A DNA stretch of 64,000 nucleotides from Seiridium cupressi (GCA_036674765.1 JARVKI010000098.1:86822-150821); one strand, 5' to 3'; positions 24,044 through 36,887 are shown, numbered from the stretch's first letter. Numbers and translations are program-made. Notes: a model not told the origin generated them from the letters alone.

Positions 24044-24548
24044 ATGAAGTTCTCAGACATTATCGCCCTTGCTTCCGCAGCTTCATGCACTCCGCTGCAG
24101 AAGAAACAAGCTCAGCCTACGGACTTTGAAATCCAAGACTTCACTGCAGACTGTACTGTTCATAGTACCGAATGCAAGTAAGTTACCACCACTATCCTCA
24201 TAGCTTCATCCAGATCTGACATGGTCTAGTTACAACTTCGCCATTGTTTGGGACCCTGCTCAGCCCCCAAGCCATTGCAGCGCCGTTCTTCAGGGCTTTG
24301 GTCAGCTTCCCGAAGTTGCTGACGGGCAGTGCTCTGACAATCCTGCTTTGACCTGGGCGGCTACTAAGACTCCCGACGGCGGGTTGGACCTTTCCGTTGG
24401 GTACAAATGGCCGTTCAACGCGTGTTACAACCTCAAGTACTGCCATTTGGTCCCTGCCGGTCTGATTGCGACCGAGAACAATGGCGCTTCGACCTCGCAG
24501 CATTACACCGGCCCTCTCAGCTTTGGCGCCTCCGTGTTCGAATGCTAA
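24044..24548 (+). CDS. Small secreted cysteine-containing protein, elicitor/AA1-like
   Basis: Two exons, 24044-24177 and 24230-24548, join as STEC-N-YNFAIV and give 150 aa. The start MKFSDIIALASAAS is a signal-peptide-like N-terminus. A KK site follows and may be a processing site. The mature part begins FEIQDFTADCTVHSTECNY and carries about seven or eight Cys in pairs, ending in VFEC. The pattern D-F-x-A-x-C-x-x-H-S-x-x-C-x-Y resembles, from memory, fungal hypersensitive-response-inducing (Hrip1-like) and Alt a 1/AA1-like secreted proteins. The similarity is at motif level only. It stands alone in a gene-poor, repeat-bearing stretch, has its own TATA box and polyadenylation signal, and is fully intact while its neighbours are dead. 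That context fits a candidate apoplastic effector, which is inference. Confidence 0.75.
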
Positions 24549-25449
24549 GCGCCGGCGACCGCATAGGTCGAGCAGTCTACCTTCGCACTGAGGGCCCTGT
24601 CTTCTTCTTTCCTTTATTGGTCGCTCTTTCACCGAATTGTTCTACATTTTTCTATTAGTTTATGTCACTCTTTAAGTTTGCATCATTCTTCTGTATATAC
24701 TTAGAAATAGCATATAAATAAAAGTTCTCCGTATATCCAGCTTAGCAACAACGCAGTTTCTCGTTACTTCGGACACTTCCAAATTATCCTACGCCCTCAA
24801 AAAGTCAGTGTTATGTAGTGATAATGCCAACAGCGTCGTCAATACCTTTCGTAAGTGGATCTACGGGACCGGAGCCAAGGCCCGTATAATGGTAGTAAGA
24901 GCCGGAGTCGACACGAACGAGAGGGAGCCGCTGCATGCAATATTTTTTCCTCGTGTTGGACATCATTGGATCATTGAATCATCGAAAGGATGCCACGACC
25001 CCGAAGTCCGGAGTTAAACCGGGAGAAGACCCAGTTAGGACAGTTCAGCTATCCTTCCTGACGCTTCTTCCCAGCGCCTTTATGCCAGCACACACACAGC
25101 CGCGACCTGAAGAGAATCGAGATATTAGTGCTGTCGTATTGGCAGCTTCATCTTACGAGCCAGCGACAGGCCAGCAGAATCCAAAAGGCTGCGGCGAAGA
25201 ATTTTACCATGAAGGGCCAAGGTCGCAGGCTATTGCAGCTAGATAGTTGGGCCGAACGTTCAACTGCGTCAGGCTTCGGATGAAGAGAACATCATTGGTT
25301 TCGTTTGTTTCACGTTGCACCACAGAGTCGTCAGAATTCCCAAATCTGACATTATCTATCTCATCTATCTACTTGCTTGATCCGTATCCAGAACTTCACA
25401 AGCATCAAAAGTTTATGAAGATCTCATAACTTTCCAGAATCTCTCAGCT
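24549..25449. other. 3' region and spacer
   Basis: This holds the polyadenylation signal noted separately and no recognisable gene. The spacer separates two convergent genes. Confidence 0.4.
24717..24722 (+). terminator. Polyadenylation signal AATAAA
   Basis: A canonical AATAAA lies about 170 bases after the stop of the secreted-protein gene, in an AT-rich context. Confidence 0.45.
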
Positions 25450-28400
25450 CTATTTGCCTTCCTTCTCACGCTCCTGGATCCGAGTAAAGGCAAGGGTTGC
25501 GGCACCGAAGTCGATAATACCTGCTCCCTGATCAGCCTGTACAGCGGTCGTCGCATCGAGATACAGCTTCCCGCTGAGAGAATGATATCGGACCGTTCCA
25601 TCCTTGCCCTTGTTGGGCGATGGATACTTCGGAGGGATTTGCAACGAATTGAAGGCAGTCATCCTTTTTGGTGTCGATGGACCTTCTCTGCGGGGAGAAT
25701 TGCCACTCTTGCCCACCTGGAAAGTAGGTGCCGGAATGTGCTTGGCTCCAGTGGCAGATCCAGATCCACTGGCCGGCGACTGCTGCAAAGGTGGATGGAA
25801 ACTTGCAGACTGGAGGCCATAGCCAGTGCCGGAGATGGGGGCGGGCATTGTTGACCCAAACTGCTGTCCAGAGAAAGGAGCGCTAGGCGGTTTGGTTGGC
25901 AGTCTGTGAGAAAGCTGCTGATTCGTGATGCCACCTGAGCGTGTACTTTTCGAACTGGCAGGTGTCTCAGCCGCTGAGGCCACAATTGGGGCTGTGGGAG
26001 AGGCGGTGTTCGCGGTTGATTTGATCTTGCGCTTGTAGCTCCTCTTCGGCGTCTGTCCCTCCCGTAGAGGAGAGGCGACGGTTGCCGGCATAGGCTTAGC
26101 AGGAATAGACGTTGAACCCGGAGGACGACTGGGCGAATAGTCAGGAGAGGCCATTTTCCGAGCTGATAGCAACTCATATTTCGGCATCGCAAGAGCCTTG
26201 GCACCGCCCTTCAGACCGGTCGGCCGTACATTAGTCACGGGTCTCACAGGCAAGGATGGGTGGACCATCATTACGTCTGACACAGAACTTAGGTGAGACC
26301 GAGCTGTCTGTGTATTGTTGCAAGGCAGGACCGTGATGCTCTCAGAGCGTGTGGCTTCTGTACAAGGCTTTCGTGTAATTGGCGAAACATTGTCATCCGG
26401 CGAACGAGTGCCTGCTGGACTCTGGAGAACATGTCGTGTGGCGGTACCCGACAAGTGAGGCTCAGTATTTAGAGCCGGGTCAGGTCTCGGAGCTGGGGTC
26501 GGTGTTGTGTCTCGCTCTCTTGACTTCGAGAACGCATTTTCTGTACCCTTCTGTGTTCTTGGACGCGATAGTTCATTAGTGTTCTTGCGCGGGCGGCCGC
26601 GAGCCTTCTTTGCAGGTGTTTGGGGCTGCACCTTCTCCTCTTGACTATCATCAGCGGTCATCAAGCTGGCAGACCTCTTTAGAGCCGGATGATGATCTCC
26701 ATGGGTAGTTGGTGACTGACTCGGGGGAGTGGTTGCTTTCTGCGACTGAGCTTGGCTCTTCTGGAGGCTGACGTCGGATGCGGAGTCGGATCCCTTCGTA
26801 TCGTACTGGCCGATAGACGCTGTGGAATTGCCATTCAAAGAAACCTTATCCTCGCCTTTCTTAGCTGGCGAAACTTGAGAGTGGTGCTCGTTCGTCTCAT
26901 CTGCGTCAGGCGTGCGAGGAGTTTGCTGAGCTTTGACCTGAGAGGTTGCCTTCGGCGCCAGCACAATCAAGGCGGGATTCTTGTCCTGCGGGTTGGTCTC
27001 GAGCTTTGTGTTGCCCAGATCCTCTTCTGGCTCACTATGGACCATATCATCCTCTGAACGGGAGTCTTCTTCGCCAGGCGATGAATCACCATCAGTATCA
27101 CCATCTCTCAGAAGCTCGTCTATATCGTCAGCGAACGGAACGAAACCTAGCTCGGAATATCTAGCATTAGGACGACGTGCCCGATTACCACGTCCTGAAT
27201 GCCGTGGCTCCGATTGCTCGGCCCCTGCCAAAGTGCCCTGGCGCTCCATCTTCCTGTTGGCAGCTATTTTTTGAAGATCCTCTTTGTGACGCTGCCTGGC
27301 GAGTTTATCTGCGGCTCTCTTCGCCGTCTTTTTCTCCATTTCAGCCTGTCTAGCCTCTTCCAATTTCTCTTCCTCTTCAACACTCTCAAGGTAATCCTTA
27401 TACGGGGCAATGATGCGTTGTGCCTCTTGGATGACCGAATCAGTCACATCTCCACGGCTGGATTCCTTCATCGGCGTGTCGATCGGCGTGCCAATCGGCT
27501 GCGTATCATTGAAGATGCGATAGCGGCCATCTTCGTTGAGCAGGTCTAGTTCCCCATCGATCTCGGCAATTTGGTGCATGCCCGGTACGGCCCATCGCTG
27601 CAGCCAATGTCCGTCCAGAACAAGACCAAAGTTCTGTGGAATAAAGATCCTATAGCCGACCCAGTCGTGAAGAAAGGGACGGAAGTCATCAGGCAGGTAC
27701 TCCACCATTTCTGGCAAGAAGAAAGAGTATGTGCCACCTAGACCGGGAGGAGCCTCGCCATCATATGGACCGCGATGGTCAGTGTCGAAGTTCATAGTAT
27801 AACCCAGAGGTGAAATGACAGCGTACCCTGGCGGCATAGGAATGGTCATGAATGACAGGTCCAGAGGATCGTTCACCACAGCTGGTGTCATGGCTCTCTC
27901 GACAGGCCCAGCAGCTATTGGATCAGGACGGGTGCCTCCAGGGAAGGCTTCAGGTATAGTGTAGCCGATCTCAGAGGATGTGACTGTTTCGCTGGCTGGC
28001 TTCATCAGATGCGAACTCACGTACTGGCACTCAAGCTCATGAAACCGTCTATTCCATACTTGCTCGCGCTTCTGGGTGGGGTCAATACGTGGAAAAGCAT
28101 CAGAAAACACCTTCTCGAACAGTTCTCCTGGAGATTCTTCGTCGATGCTGCGTTGCAGTTCAGTCAGATCAGTTCGAGTATCAAATCGATTCTGTCTTTC
28201 CGACATTGGAGATTGAGCAACTCTCTCACGCCCTTGGTTGGCTTGAGTCGCGCGCATGTTGAGTAGTGAACTTCCTCGTCGAGGCTGTTGTACATGGTGA
28301 CCTTCAGATATTACCTGAAAAGGGATTCCGAACGACGGTGAATATGATTCAGGCCGAACATCTTCGAAGAAAGTGGGCTGAGGTGACTGGTAATTCTCCA

Positions 28401-29997
28401 AATCGTCTGGTGCCGTCCAATCACCAGCTCTAGAATAATTCGGTGGAGAAAGGATATGAGCCAAGGCCTTCTCATAGTCGTCCGTAGGGTCCGACTGCGG
28501 ATCGTGTGCCTCACGCAAAGGGCTTCTGACGGGAACGTTGTGGGCGGTGTTGATTGCACCACACTCCTCGGCGTGGGCTTTTCTGTTCTTAGTCTCGATG
28601 CTTGCGGTGATGTCGCCGTCGGTGCTGGTGCTGTGTGGGTCACTTTGACTGTTCCCGGACCTTCTTTGGCCGGGGGTGGAGAGTGCACCGCCAGCAAATT
28701 CCTCGTCCGTGTGAACGATCGAAGTCAGAGTAAAATCATCCGTCACAAAGTCAAGCTGGCTTTCATCCTCGACCGGCGTGAATTGCGGTGGAGGAGGGCT
28801 GACGCGGTACTCGCCTGCCTCTTCGAGGATCTGTCTTCCGCAGGGGCCGATGACTACGGTACCGCGAGGTAGGATACAAGTCAAGAGACGAATGCTATTC
28901 CTGACTTTAATCTTTGGACTAGTCAGGGCGACGGAGAACAGTGCCCGCACCGGCGTCTGGCTGATCTCTTCAGAATCTGTGGATCTCTCGTCCTGGGCCT
29001 CGCAGTCATCCTCGTCCTCGTTGTCGTCGTTATCCTCGTCGTCGTCGTCTTCTTCATCCTCGTTATCATCCTCGAAGGCGTCCAAGAGTTCATGAAAGCT
29101 AGAGCCATTGGTGTGATGGCCTATGCTCGTGGCATTGCTGTCTTGAATCTTGTAAGAAGTGTCTGTTGGAAGATTAATTGGAAGCGGCCAAGCAACCTTC
29201 GTGTGGCTCCAACGCTTGATTCGATCAGCAACGTCGGGAAAGCCATGATGATCAACAAAATTGGCAGCTTTGTGCATCTCAGCGTTTGTCAGTAGTTCCA
29301 TCTCAACAGGACCGTCGTGCTCGAAGTCGCCGTCTACCGAATTAGCATATTCCCACGCGGATTGATCCAAAAAAGACTTCCAGCGAGCTTCCTGAGCTTG
29401 TTCGTCACGAAATACGCGTCTGTGTTAAATTCGAATTAGTTTTTCGCGTTTCTCGATGTGGGGGGAGCGGAAGAAGAACGTGATTGCTACTTACACCCAC
29501 GCCTCAATTTCGTCACTGGAAAGCAGCAATGACTCGCAAGCTCTCTGGAAGGAGCCGTGATAGCTGGATAGTTCAAATAAAACGACCGATTTGCCAACGT
29601 GGTCAAGGTCCTTCCACTCGATTGCATATAGAGGTCGCGTGATAGGTACTTCACCTTCCATGTCGAAAAACTCGTCAATGCCTCTCATAGGTGGGTTGTT
29701 CCAATAGTGCTCAGGCAATTGGTGTTGCAGTGGGCACGAATCTGGGATTTCAAGAGGCTCAGCATCGTCTTGCTGATCAAGTCTCTCATGTGTAGTGTGT
29801 GCGTCAAAGTCGATGGTTTCGATGTCGTCGATGCCGTTGATGCCATCAATGTCGTTGATGTCAAAGGGAGCAAGGTCCCAAGTCGGGGAATGCAAAGCAG
29901 GGTCTTCTGGAGCAAGCTCAGGAAGAGCAAAAGCATCATCCACATCCATTGTGGATGTATCAACCTCTTCAGCCGCATTCTCAGATGCCGCCGACAT
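25450..29997 (-). CDS. Large nuclear-type protein with AT-hook, acidic tract and coiled coil
   Basis: Two exons on the minus strand, 29997-29495 and 29419-25450, join as EAW-V-RVFRDEQAQ and give 1490 aa. The conserved-looking parts are the N-terminal block YWNNPPMRGIDEFFDMEGEV to SSDEIEAW and a ~40-residue block after the splice (FVDHHGFPDVADRIKRW). An Asp/Glu tract sits at about residues 270-300, followed by a central globular stretch with DGHWLQRWAVPGMHQ. A charged coiled coil (EEEEKLEEARQAEMEKK) comes next, then a long Ser/Pro-rich tail with the AT-hook core RGRPRK at about residue 1105. The AT-hook and basic patches suggest minor-groove DNA binding in the nucleus, perhaps as a chromatin factor. 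I do not recognise a named family. Another in-frame Met lies upstream at 30162. The gene is intact. Confidence 0.8.
28988..29085. repeat. Trinucleotide-rich tract encoding the acidic run
   Basis: A run of imperfect GTC/CTC/ATC triplets on the plus strand (GAC/GAG/GAT on the coding strand) encodes the Asp/Glu tract of the AT-hook protein. It is a natural site for slippage and length polymorphism. Confidence 0.65.
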
Positions 29998-31404
29998 GAT
30001 TGCGCGGCTGAGGAGGCGGCTGTGAACAGGTTGTGATGGGATGGAATGGTGAGTTGTGAGTGGCCGATTGTTCGGAGGAATCGACGATGAAGTTTGCAAA
30101 GTTGGGATGGATGGCTCCCAAGTGCATTGTCCGACGATTCTGAGTGGCACAAATTGCAACACTTGCCTAAACGCGCCTTATCGATTATTTCGAGCTTGTC
30201 ACAATTCTGCTGAATATTTCACTGCTGGTAAAATCAACGTGCTTTCGAGCTGTGGGTTCCTCACTGAACTTTTCCATTATCACATCACATTCACATCACC
30301 TTCACCTTCACTTTGACCAGACAACCGGCGCCAAGAATCTGATGCAGCCACTGTCATTGAGCTCTAGAGCCGGCCAGTGATATATTGGATGAGAGATAGG
30401 ATCCTTACTCAATATTATTGCTAACTTCTAGGTCTTGGTTTTTTGAGCCTTGTTTGCTGGCATTGGCCAGAATTACCCATCGAAGACCTGTTATCAATTA
30501 CAAGCCACATTGTATAGTATAGAACTAAGGTCCCATAATTTTTTCCGGTTAGAAAAGCGGATATGCCGTGAACTTTTGGTCCTATACTCTGTGGTTCAAA
30601 TGTATCCCAGCACCCAATGTTGGGGTGACGCTGGAACTTAAAGTGCAAAAGGACAAATCCAGTACCTCTCTTCGTAGATTAAATACAAATTCAAGAGACG
30701 TCTTGGGTTGTTCAGAGCATTCTCTTCCATCAGTTGTGCGGAATCAAATATCAAAACATCTGTAAGCTTGGCGGTTTCAGCCAGGTGCATATTAGCTATG
30801 ATCCTCAAAATCGGCAACTGTCAAGTAAACCATCATGAATTGTATCCAACGAAAGCAAATAACACATGTTCACGCGTTGAACTCAGGGCAATAACGTTTG
30901 ATTTCTGAAAATCAACAAGGCCAGAACGCGGGAAACTGGCAGCGTGTACTTTCCTTGTATGTTTAAAAACATTATATATCAAATGTGCTGTGCTCCATTG
31001 ATCGGATGAACAGACCCGAATCTATGGAACCAATGAAGAAATCAAGCAATAGTTGGCGGGCTCTAGTTAGTGTGCACAGCAACATTCAATGTCTTTGAAG
31101 TCCCTGAATGCTATGCAGGAATAGCAGCTAAAAACAGGAGTAAGTGCTCATCGCACTGTCGTGCACGGTGTTTTGGAGCTCCGTGCGTTGCCAAGCTCGA
31201 CGTCAGCTCCTTGCCGCAGTCGCAGCTCACACCTTGGAAGCTATCCCAATAGCAAACGCAATCGTTTCGGTGAACCTGCATCACTGCAGCTCTAGGGAAT
31301 CCGACTTTAGCCAATCTCAATTCCAGCATCCATCAGCTCAATTGCAACTCCTTATTACCGTTTGAGCCCTCGGTCGACCGAGAACCAGCCGCTCCACCGC
31401 CGTC
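29998..31404. other. Divergent intergenic region
   Basis: This contains the promoters of the AT-hook gene (minus) and END3 (plus). It includes a CATTCACATCACCTTCAC-type leader near 30285. I see no further gene. Confidence 0.45.
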
Positions 31405-32744
31405 ATGGCACCCCGAATCGAGGCATCCGAGATCGAGACGTATTGGAACATCTTCACAACGAGAACGAATGGCGCCAAATACCTGACGGGCGAGATGGCA
31501 GCGCCGCTGCTGAAGAATAGTGGGCTGCGCGATGACCAACTCGAGAAAGTGTGGGATGTGGCCGACATCGACAACGACGGAAACCTCGATTTCGAGGAGT
31601 TCTGTGTAGGAATGCGGATTATCTTTGATATTGTCAATGGGGTAGGTGAATCATTTCCACAAACACATGGCGACTTCAATCAAGAAAAGCAGAAGGTTGA
31701 CGCCAGTTCAGGAGTATGCCGAGGTCCCCAACACCCTGCCCGATTGGCTGGTTCCCGAATCCAAGGCGCATCTCATACAAGCAACGCGCGCATTAACGGG
31801 GAAGCAAGTCGCATTCGAGCAAGTAGACGATGATCCCGACTCGCCTGGTCTGAAGGACGGCTTCGATTGGTACATGAAACCGCAAGACAAGTCCAAGTAC
31901 GAGTCGATATATCAGGAGAACAGAGACATGCGCGGAGAGATATCCTGTGAGCTAGCAACACCTCACCTGAGAGGTTCCTACAGTAGGACCCATAAACTGA
32001 CCAAGCATCTTCGCAGTCAATGCTCTAGGCGATCTCTACGAATCCCTCGACGTCCCAGATACCGATATCCGTAGCGCCTGGAACCTGATCAACCCCTCCG
32101 CCTCGTCAACAATCAACAAGGACGCCTGTCTTGCCTTCCTACACATCCTGAACAACCGGCATGATGGGTATCGGATCCCGCGGACTGTTCCGGCCTCTCT
32201 CCGCTCGTCGTTCGAGCGCAACCAGATCGACTACCAGGTAGACTCAGCGCGCAGCTCCGCTGCTGCCTCGCGCTGGGCCGCCAAGGCCGACGACACCACG
32301 AGCACGGGCCGCAAGGCCAAGTTTGGCGACCAGTACTTGACACGGCTGGGCAGAGGTGGCTTCAAGACGGGCGGCACGGATTTCAGTAGCGAGAAGACGG
32401 ATGACTGGGAGGAGGTGCGGCTCAAGAAGCAGCTACAGGAGCTGGACGATAAGATGGCCAAGGTCGAGGAGATCGCAAATCGCCAGCGCGGTGGCAAGAG
32501 GGACAGCAAGCCGGCGCTGGTGAAGCGGGAACTGGAACAGCTGATAGACTACAAGCGCAAGGAGTTGCGGGAATTGGAAGAAGGCAATGGCAAGGCGAAG
32601 ACGGGAAGCAGTCTGAGGGGCGTTGCGGATGATTTGGCTACGGTCAAGGAGCAGGTGGATGGGCTGGAGTCTCATCTCAGTTCGAGGTCACAAGTCTTGG
32701 AGCAGTTGCGCAGGGAGATTGAGGATGAGAAGACGAGGAGATAA
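31405..32744 (+). CDS. END3: Actin cytoskeleton-regulatory complex protein END3
   Basis: Three exons, 31405-31641, 31712-31946 and 32017-32744, give 399 aa, the usual size for filamentous-fungal End3. The N-terminal EH domain begins with [12 protein letters not shown] and includes an intact EF-hand loop, [13 protein letters not shown]. The linker [15 protein letters not shown] and a second EH-like domain ([10 protein letters not shown] to [11 protein letters not shown]) follow, typical of End3. The C-terminal third (about residues 270-399) is a heptad-rich coiled coil ([34 protein letters not shown]). End3 works with Pan1 and Sla1 at cortical actin patches in clathrin-mediated endocytosis. 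Introns are 70 bases each. The second exon boundary ([15 protein letters not shown]) restores a conserved stretch, which supports the model. Confidence 0.95.
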
Positions 32745-33046
32745 TGTTGGTAATACATGGGGGCTTATGCGCTAAGCTGGATAAGCGTTGTAATGCTATG
32801 ATGTATTACATGATGCATGTTTATGATTCCAATATACAATACTGGCGTTACCCAGTCATGACTTGCAGCAGGCACAATGTTTCGAAGTGGCGGGCCTCAT
32901 GAGTGCAGTTGCAACACTACAATTGAAAGGATTAGGGTATCTATGGGTATTTCAATCTCTCCTCCCCGAAAGGCACGATCAACATGTATTCTCCCTTCAT
33001 CTCGTACGCTGTGAACTCCAGATGAATGTTCAAATATGTGGAACAA
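32745..33046. other. Convergent spacer
   Basis: This holds the 3' ends of END3 and the flavoprotein gene; nothing else is visible. Confidence 0.5.
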
Positions 33047-34435
33047 TCAGTAAGCAGTGCCATTAAGAATGCCGGGCAGCTGCTGCAAGCCCAATGTCTT
33101 TCCCTTGGCCATGTACACCAGGTACGAGAAGAGCTTGATTGAGCCCATACGGCCTACTCCGCGACTCCTTCCTGTCGCAGCGGCGAAGACATCCATCGGC
33201 AGCAACTTGACGGGGGTGGGGTTCTTGTCGTGCAGCACAAGGTCGATGTTCTTTGCGACACCGGCAGCCTATATTTTATGTCAATCCACCGTCTTTCAAA
33301 ATCATATTCATTCCCTAATGAGGCTGTGAAGACTTACCTGTTTATCAGCAATGACGAAGCCACCTCTGGGCTGCCAGACAATATCACCAGCGGCCCACAC
33401 GTTCGTGGCGTTCTTGACGCGGTAAAATTCGTCGATTGCCACGAACTTGTCATCCTTCAGCACCTTCTCGGGTAGGTACTCCGTGTTTGGCGCCATGCCC
33501 ACGGTGGGTAGGTACAAGTCCGTCGATATCTTCTCGCCGTTCTTGAGCGTGACCTCGGTCTTGCCATCCGGCAGGACAGTGGTGCTCATTACACGGGCAT
33601 TGGTTTTGATAGTCACGTCGAGTTTCTTGAGCTCGTTCACTGCATTGCTGGCCACTATGTCGCCGCCGAGGATCTGGTCGTCGGCGCAGAGCAGGATGAT
33701 CTCCTTGTTCTTCCTGAACTCGAAGCCAAGCTCTCCGGCCGTCTCAACTCCGGTAGCGCCGGCACCGCCCACGACGATGTGCTTAGCCGCCGTGACCTTC
33801 TCGGCCGTCTTGTGCAGGGTGTCCATGACCTCCTCATGGGTGCCGTTTGCCTTCCAGGGGACGACGTCTTCACCGGCCGTACGCGTACCGGTTGCTAGGA
33901 CCAGATGGTCGTAGCTCACCACACGCTCGCCATCAGCGGTGGCCACCTTGACGGTCTTCGCGTCAAAATCTGCACCTTCCGCCGTGCCTACGATGAATTC
34001 GAAGGCGTCGGAGGGATACTGCGAGAATCCCTTCTCAATTGGTTGCGAGAACTCCTCGTCCTTCAGGATGCCAGGGATAATGGCACGGACGGAGGCAATG
34101 TTCCAGTAAAAGTGCGAGTTCTGCGCAGCTTATTAGCACTACCATCTTTGGAGTTGCATCAATTCACCCGGCAAGACCCGTGAAGTCGAGGGCCATTGTC
34201 ACGCTGTTTCCCAGGGCCAGATTTCTCATGTGGCATGAAAACAGATGTTTGAGCATCATCCCAATTATGCCTCCGTCGCCAAGCAACCTCGGCGCCAATC
34301 TCGCTACCGGTTGCTTACCTTGGACACAAGAATGACCTTCAAATCCTTCACTGATTTCCTGGTGTTCTTCAGAAGTCTATGAGCGATCTGGAGACCGGCA
34401 AAGGCGCCTCCTAGTACCACAATTGTCTGTGTCAT
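33047..34435 (-). CDS. AIF/AMID-like FAD-dependent NAD(P)H oxidoreductase
   Basis: Three minus-strand exons, 34435-34319, 34120-33338 and 33268-33047, are all phase 0 and give 373 aa. The N-terminal Rossmann motif is IVVLGGAFAGLQIAHRLL (FAD), with ATG followed by YDHLVLATGTRT. The second dinucleotide fold is HIVVGGAGATGVETAGELG at about residue 153 (NADH). A C-terminal flavin contact AAGDIVWQP is at about residue 290. The first intron is 198 bases and the second 69. Size and order match the fungal AIF2/AMID group, related to human AIFM2/FSP1: type II-like oxidoreductases that use NAD(P)H to reduce quinones and have been linked to oxidative stress and cell death. I see no mitochondrial presequence, so a cytosolic or membrane-associated enzyme is more likely. 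The gene is intact. Confidence 0.88.
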
Positions 34436-36438
34436 GGTGATTTCTGGTGGGTTGTTGGCGAAGTCCGCAAGTTGTTTTGTTATTGCTTTGTTTATTTGTA
34501 GTCAAGCTCGAGCCAATAAGCCTAATTATGCGAGGGCAAAGACGGCCTAGTGGAATCTGAATCGCTCTTGGATATCACAAAACTTGAAGGGATGGCAGGA
34601 AAGCAAATAGCCGCTTGGAAAAAGTCATAACTCATATCAATACCGCGAGGGTGCCTGTCCGGACTTTATATAAGCGTCCGGGCACGGATGCACCCAGGGG
34701 CTCCGGCACCGAGCTACGAGATCTGCAGTGGAGGGACTGTTTCTCCGAAGTACCAATCCACATGACACGGAGCCTCGAAACGTCCGCGATGCTGATGTGG
34801 TAAGCGTCGCAGAAAACGGTCTAGTGTCTCAAGAATCAACTCCGATTAGAATCCAGTTGGTAAGGCCATGGCCTCCAACAGCTTCTACTGCTGCTGATGT
34901 GAGGATGTGTTTGTCAGCCTTAGAAATCAGCAATCGAGCTGTATGTAAACCCCTGTCCAATAGTGTTGGTTCTAACTAGGGCTTAATAGGTGCAATTTTA
35001 TGGTTCGTTCCTGATGCCACGGCACCCTGGCACGGACACTTCTGTTTGTATCGTGGTTGGAACCATGCCATGGTCAATGCGACGTGAGTGCATTCCTTAA
35101 CAACTCTGAGCCCTCAACAGTAAAAACCTTCAACAAGCCGGAATACGCACGCCACTTGTAATTTCTATAATGTTTAGGAGGATCGACCACCCGTAGCAAA
35201 TCCGAAAAGTTCCGGGTTCTCTACGCCTTTGTTGGCTTGTGCTGGAAGGATTGACGTACTCGGCGATTGGAGACCACAGCCGCCGACGCCGCCGGCTTCA
35301 TCTTTCCGAGCATGCAGAGAAGATGAAGACAACGGACGGCAAGTCGGTGGTTCTGAGCTCCGATGACAGGTAGATGGCCTACAAAGTCATCAAGGTTCAA
35401 AGAGAAGGGTTAAAATGGGTCGAGAAAGTCGGACCCACGATCGATTGGCAGATGAAGCAACGCCTTTAGCTCCAATATCGTACCACTGCAACCCAAATGA
35501 TCGCCGGCAACGGTCCAGGGGCTGGACACGATGAGCGCGTATAAGTGCCCCAATCCCTACTTAACTTTATTTTGATGACTAGGAAGACAAGGCACCCCAA
35601 CATGCTGTAATTGAACTTCCTGAACCTGCAATCATTTGGTGCCTCGACCTGGCCTCAGTCCCCATGCCTTTCCCCCCCCAGCGGGAAAAGGCAAACAAGA
35701 CAGCGCAAGAGGCGGGAGTGCCAATCTAGAAAGGAGAGTGCTGGTTGATCCCCGACTACATGGAATATGGCATCTTCACCGGCCGCCATTGATTAAGCAT
35801 AAGCTGGAGCACATGTATTCAGCAGGATCTTGCAGGGGCCCAACCTCGGATAGACCTCGTCGACTGCGTCGTCCCTGCATGATGCTTTCGCCCGTTCAAG
35901 AATCAGGACACTTGCAAATCGACAACAACATGGAAGCCTCCAACGGTCGCTTCGGATGAGACATTGGCTGACCTGCAACGGCATTGGCGTCTTGTTTCTG
36001 TAGCTACCACTTCTTGAAGAGACTTCTAAATAAACGAGCAACACTTCAACTCTACAGCACAGCCTCTTTCGCTGGTGATTGTAGGCAGAAGAAAATGGTA
36101 GGTAGTTCAACACCATGAATCTGGTTAGAGCTGGTTTTCGCCTGGTCAGTACTCTGTCAATTTTCACGTGTCCCAATTGCAAGGCCGCATGACAACGGTA
36201 AAGGCCAATGACAGCTGGGAGATCTACCCCGCCATTGGATGGGGATGGATGGATCTTCCTTACTCAACACATCGTCACTAATACCCCGCCAAAACCCGTT
36301 GTCACATTACCATCTTTCCTCAACAACCCCCTCCAAGAGTTTTTTGCGAACCACCATCTTTGAACATCCCAGGCTCTTTTTCATCCTCCAATACTCCAAG
36401 ATCTCCCTATCTACCAATACCACTAGAAATCAGTCATC
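34436..36438. other. Divergent intergenic region, about 2 kb
   Basis: This holds the promoters of the flavoprotein gene (minus) and the ACBP gene (plus). Only short unsupported frames are seen. The ACBP leader from about 36280 is C/T- and A-rich, typical of a highly expressed gene. Confidence 0.4.
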
Positions 36439-36887
36439 ATGGTTGCCCAAAGCGAGGAATTCAAGCAGGCTGTCATCGACAGCAAGAAGCTGACATCAAA
36501 GCCCGGCAACGATGAGCTCCTCGAGCTGTACGGTACGTTCTGGTTTCCCGACTTTCTCACGTCGGAAAGCTCCTTTTCGAACTCCGCCCATGCCTCGTGC
36601 ACGTCCGGCTACTCTTCACTACAGTTCGTGTTCGTCTATCGCTAATTCGCTGCCCCCTCTCCACAGCTCTCTTCAAGGTCGCCAACGGCGAGGACATCAG
36701 CAAAGCACCCAAGCCCGGCATGTTCGACCTGAAGGGCAAGGCCAAGTACAACGCATGGCAGAAGGTGGTCGACGACAGCACGAGCGCCGAGACGGCCCAG
36801 CAGAAGTACGTGCAGCTCGTCGAGTCACTCAAGGCGTCGCACGGCTTCGACGCCGACAAGCAGCCCGAGGCCGTCGGCTCCTCGTAG
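36439..36887 (+). CDS. ACB1: Acyl-CoA-binding protein
   Basis: Two exons, 36439-36532 and 36667-36887, join as LLELY-A-LFKVANGED and give 104 aa. ACBP binds C12-C22 acyl-CoA esters in the cytosol, buffering and transporting them for lipid synthesis. Family hallmarks are visible: FKQAVIDSKKL (helix 1), the LYALFK turn, KPGMFDLKGKAKYNAWQK (ligand-binding Tyr, Lys and Trp) and the C-terminal helix AQQKYVQLVESL. The protein is slightly longer than yeast Acb1 (87 aa) through a short C-terminal tail ending in AVGSS. The 134-base intron interrupts the conserved LYALFK motif; the donor GTACGT and acceptor CCACAG are good. The coding sequence is GC-rich and strongly biased, as expected for an abundant protein. 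Confidence 0.95.
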
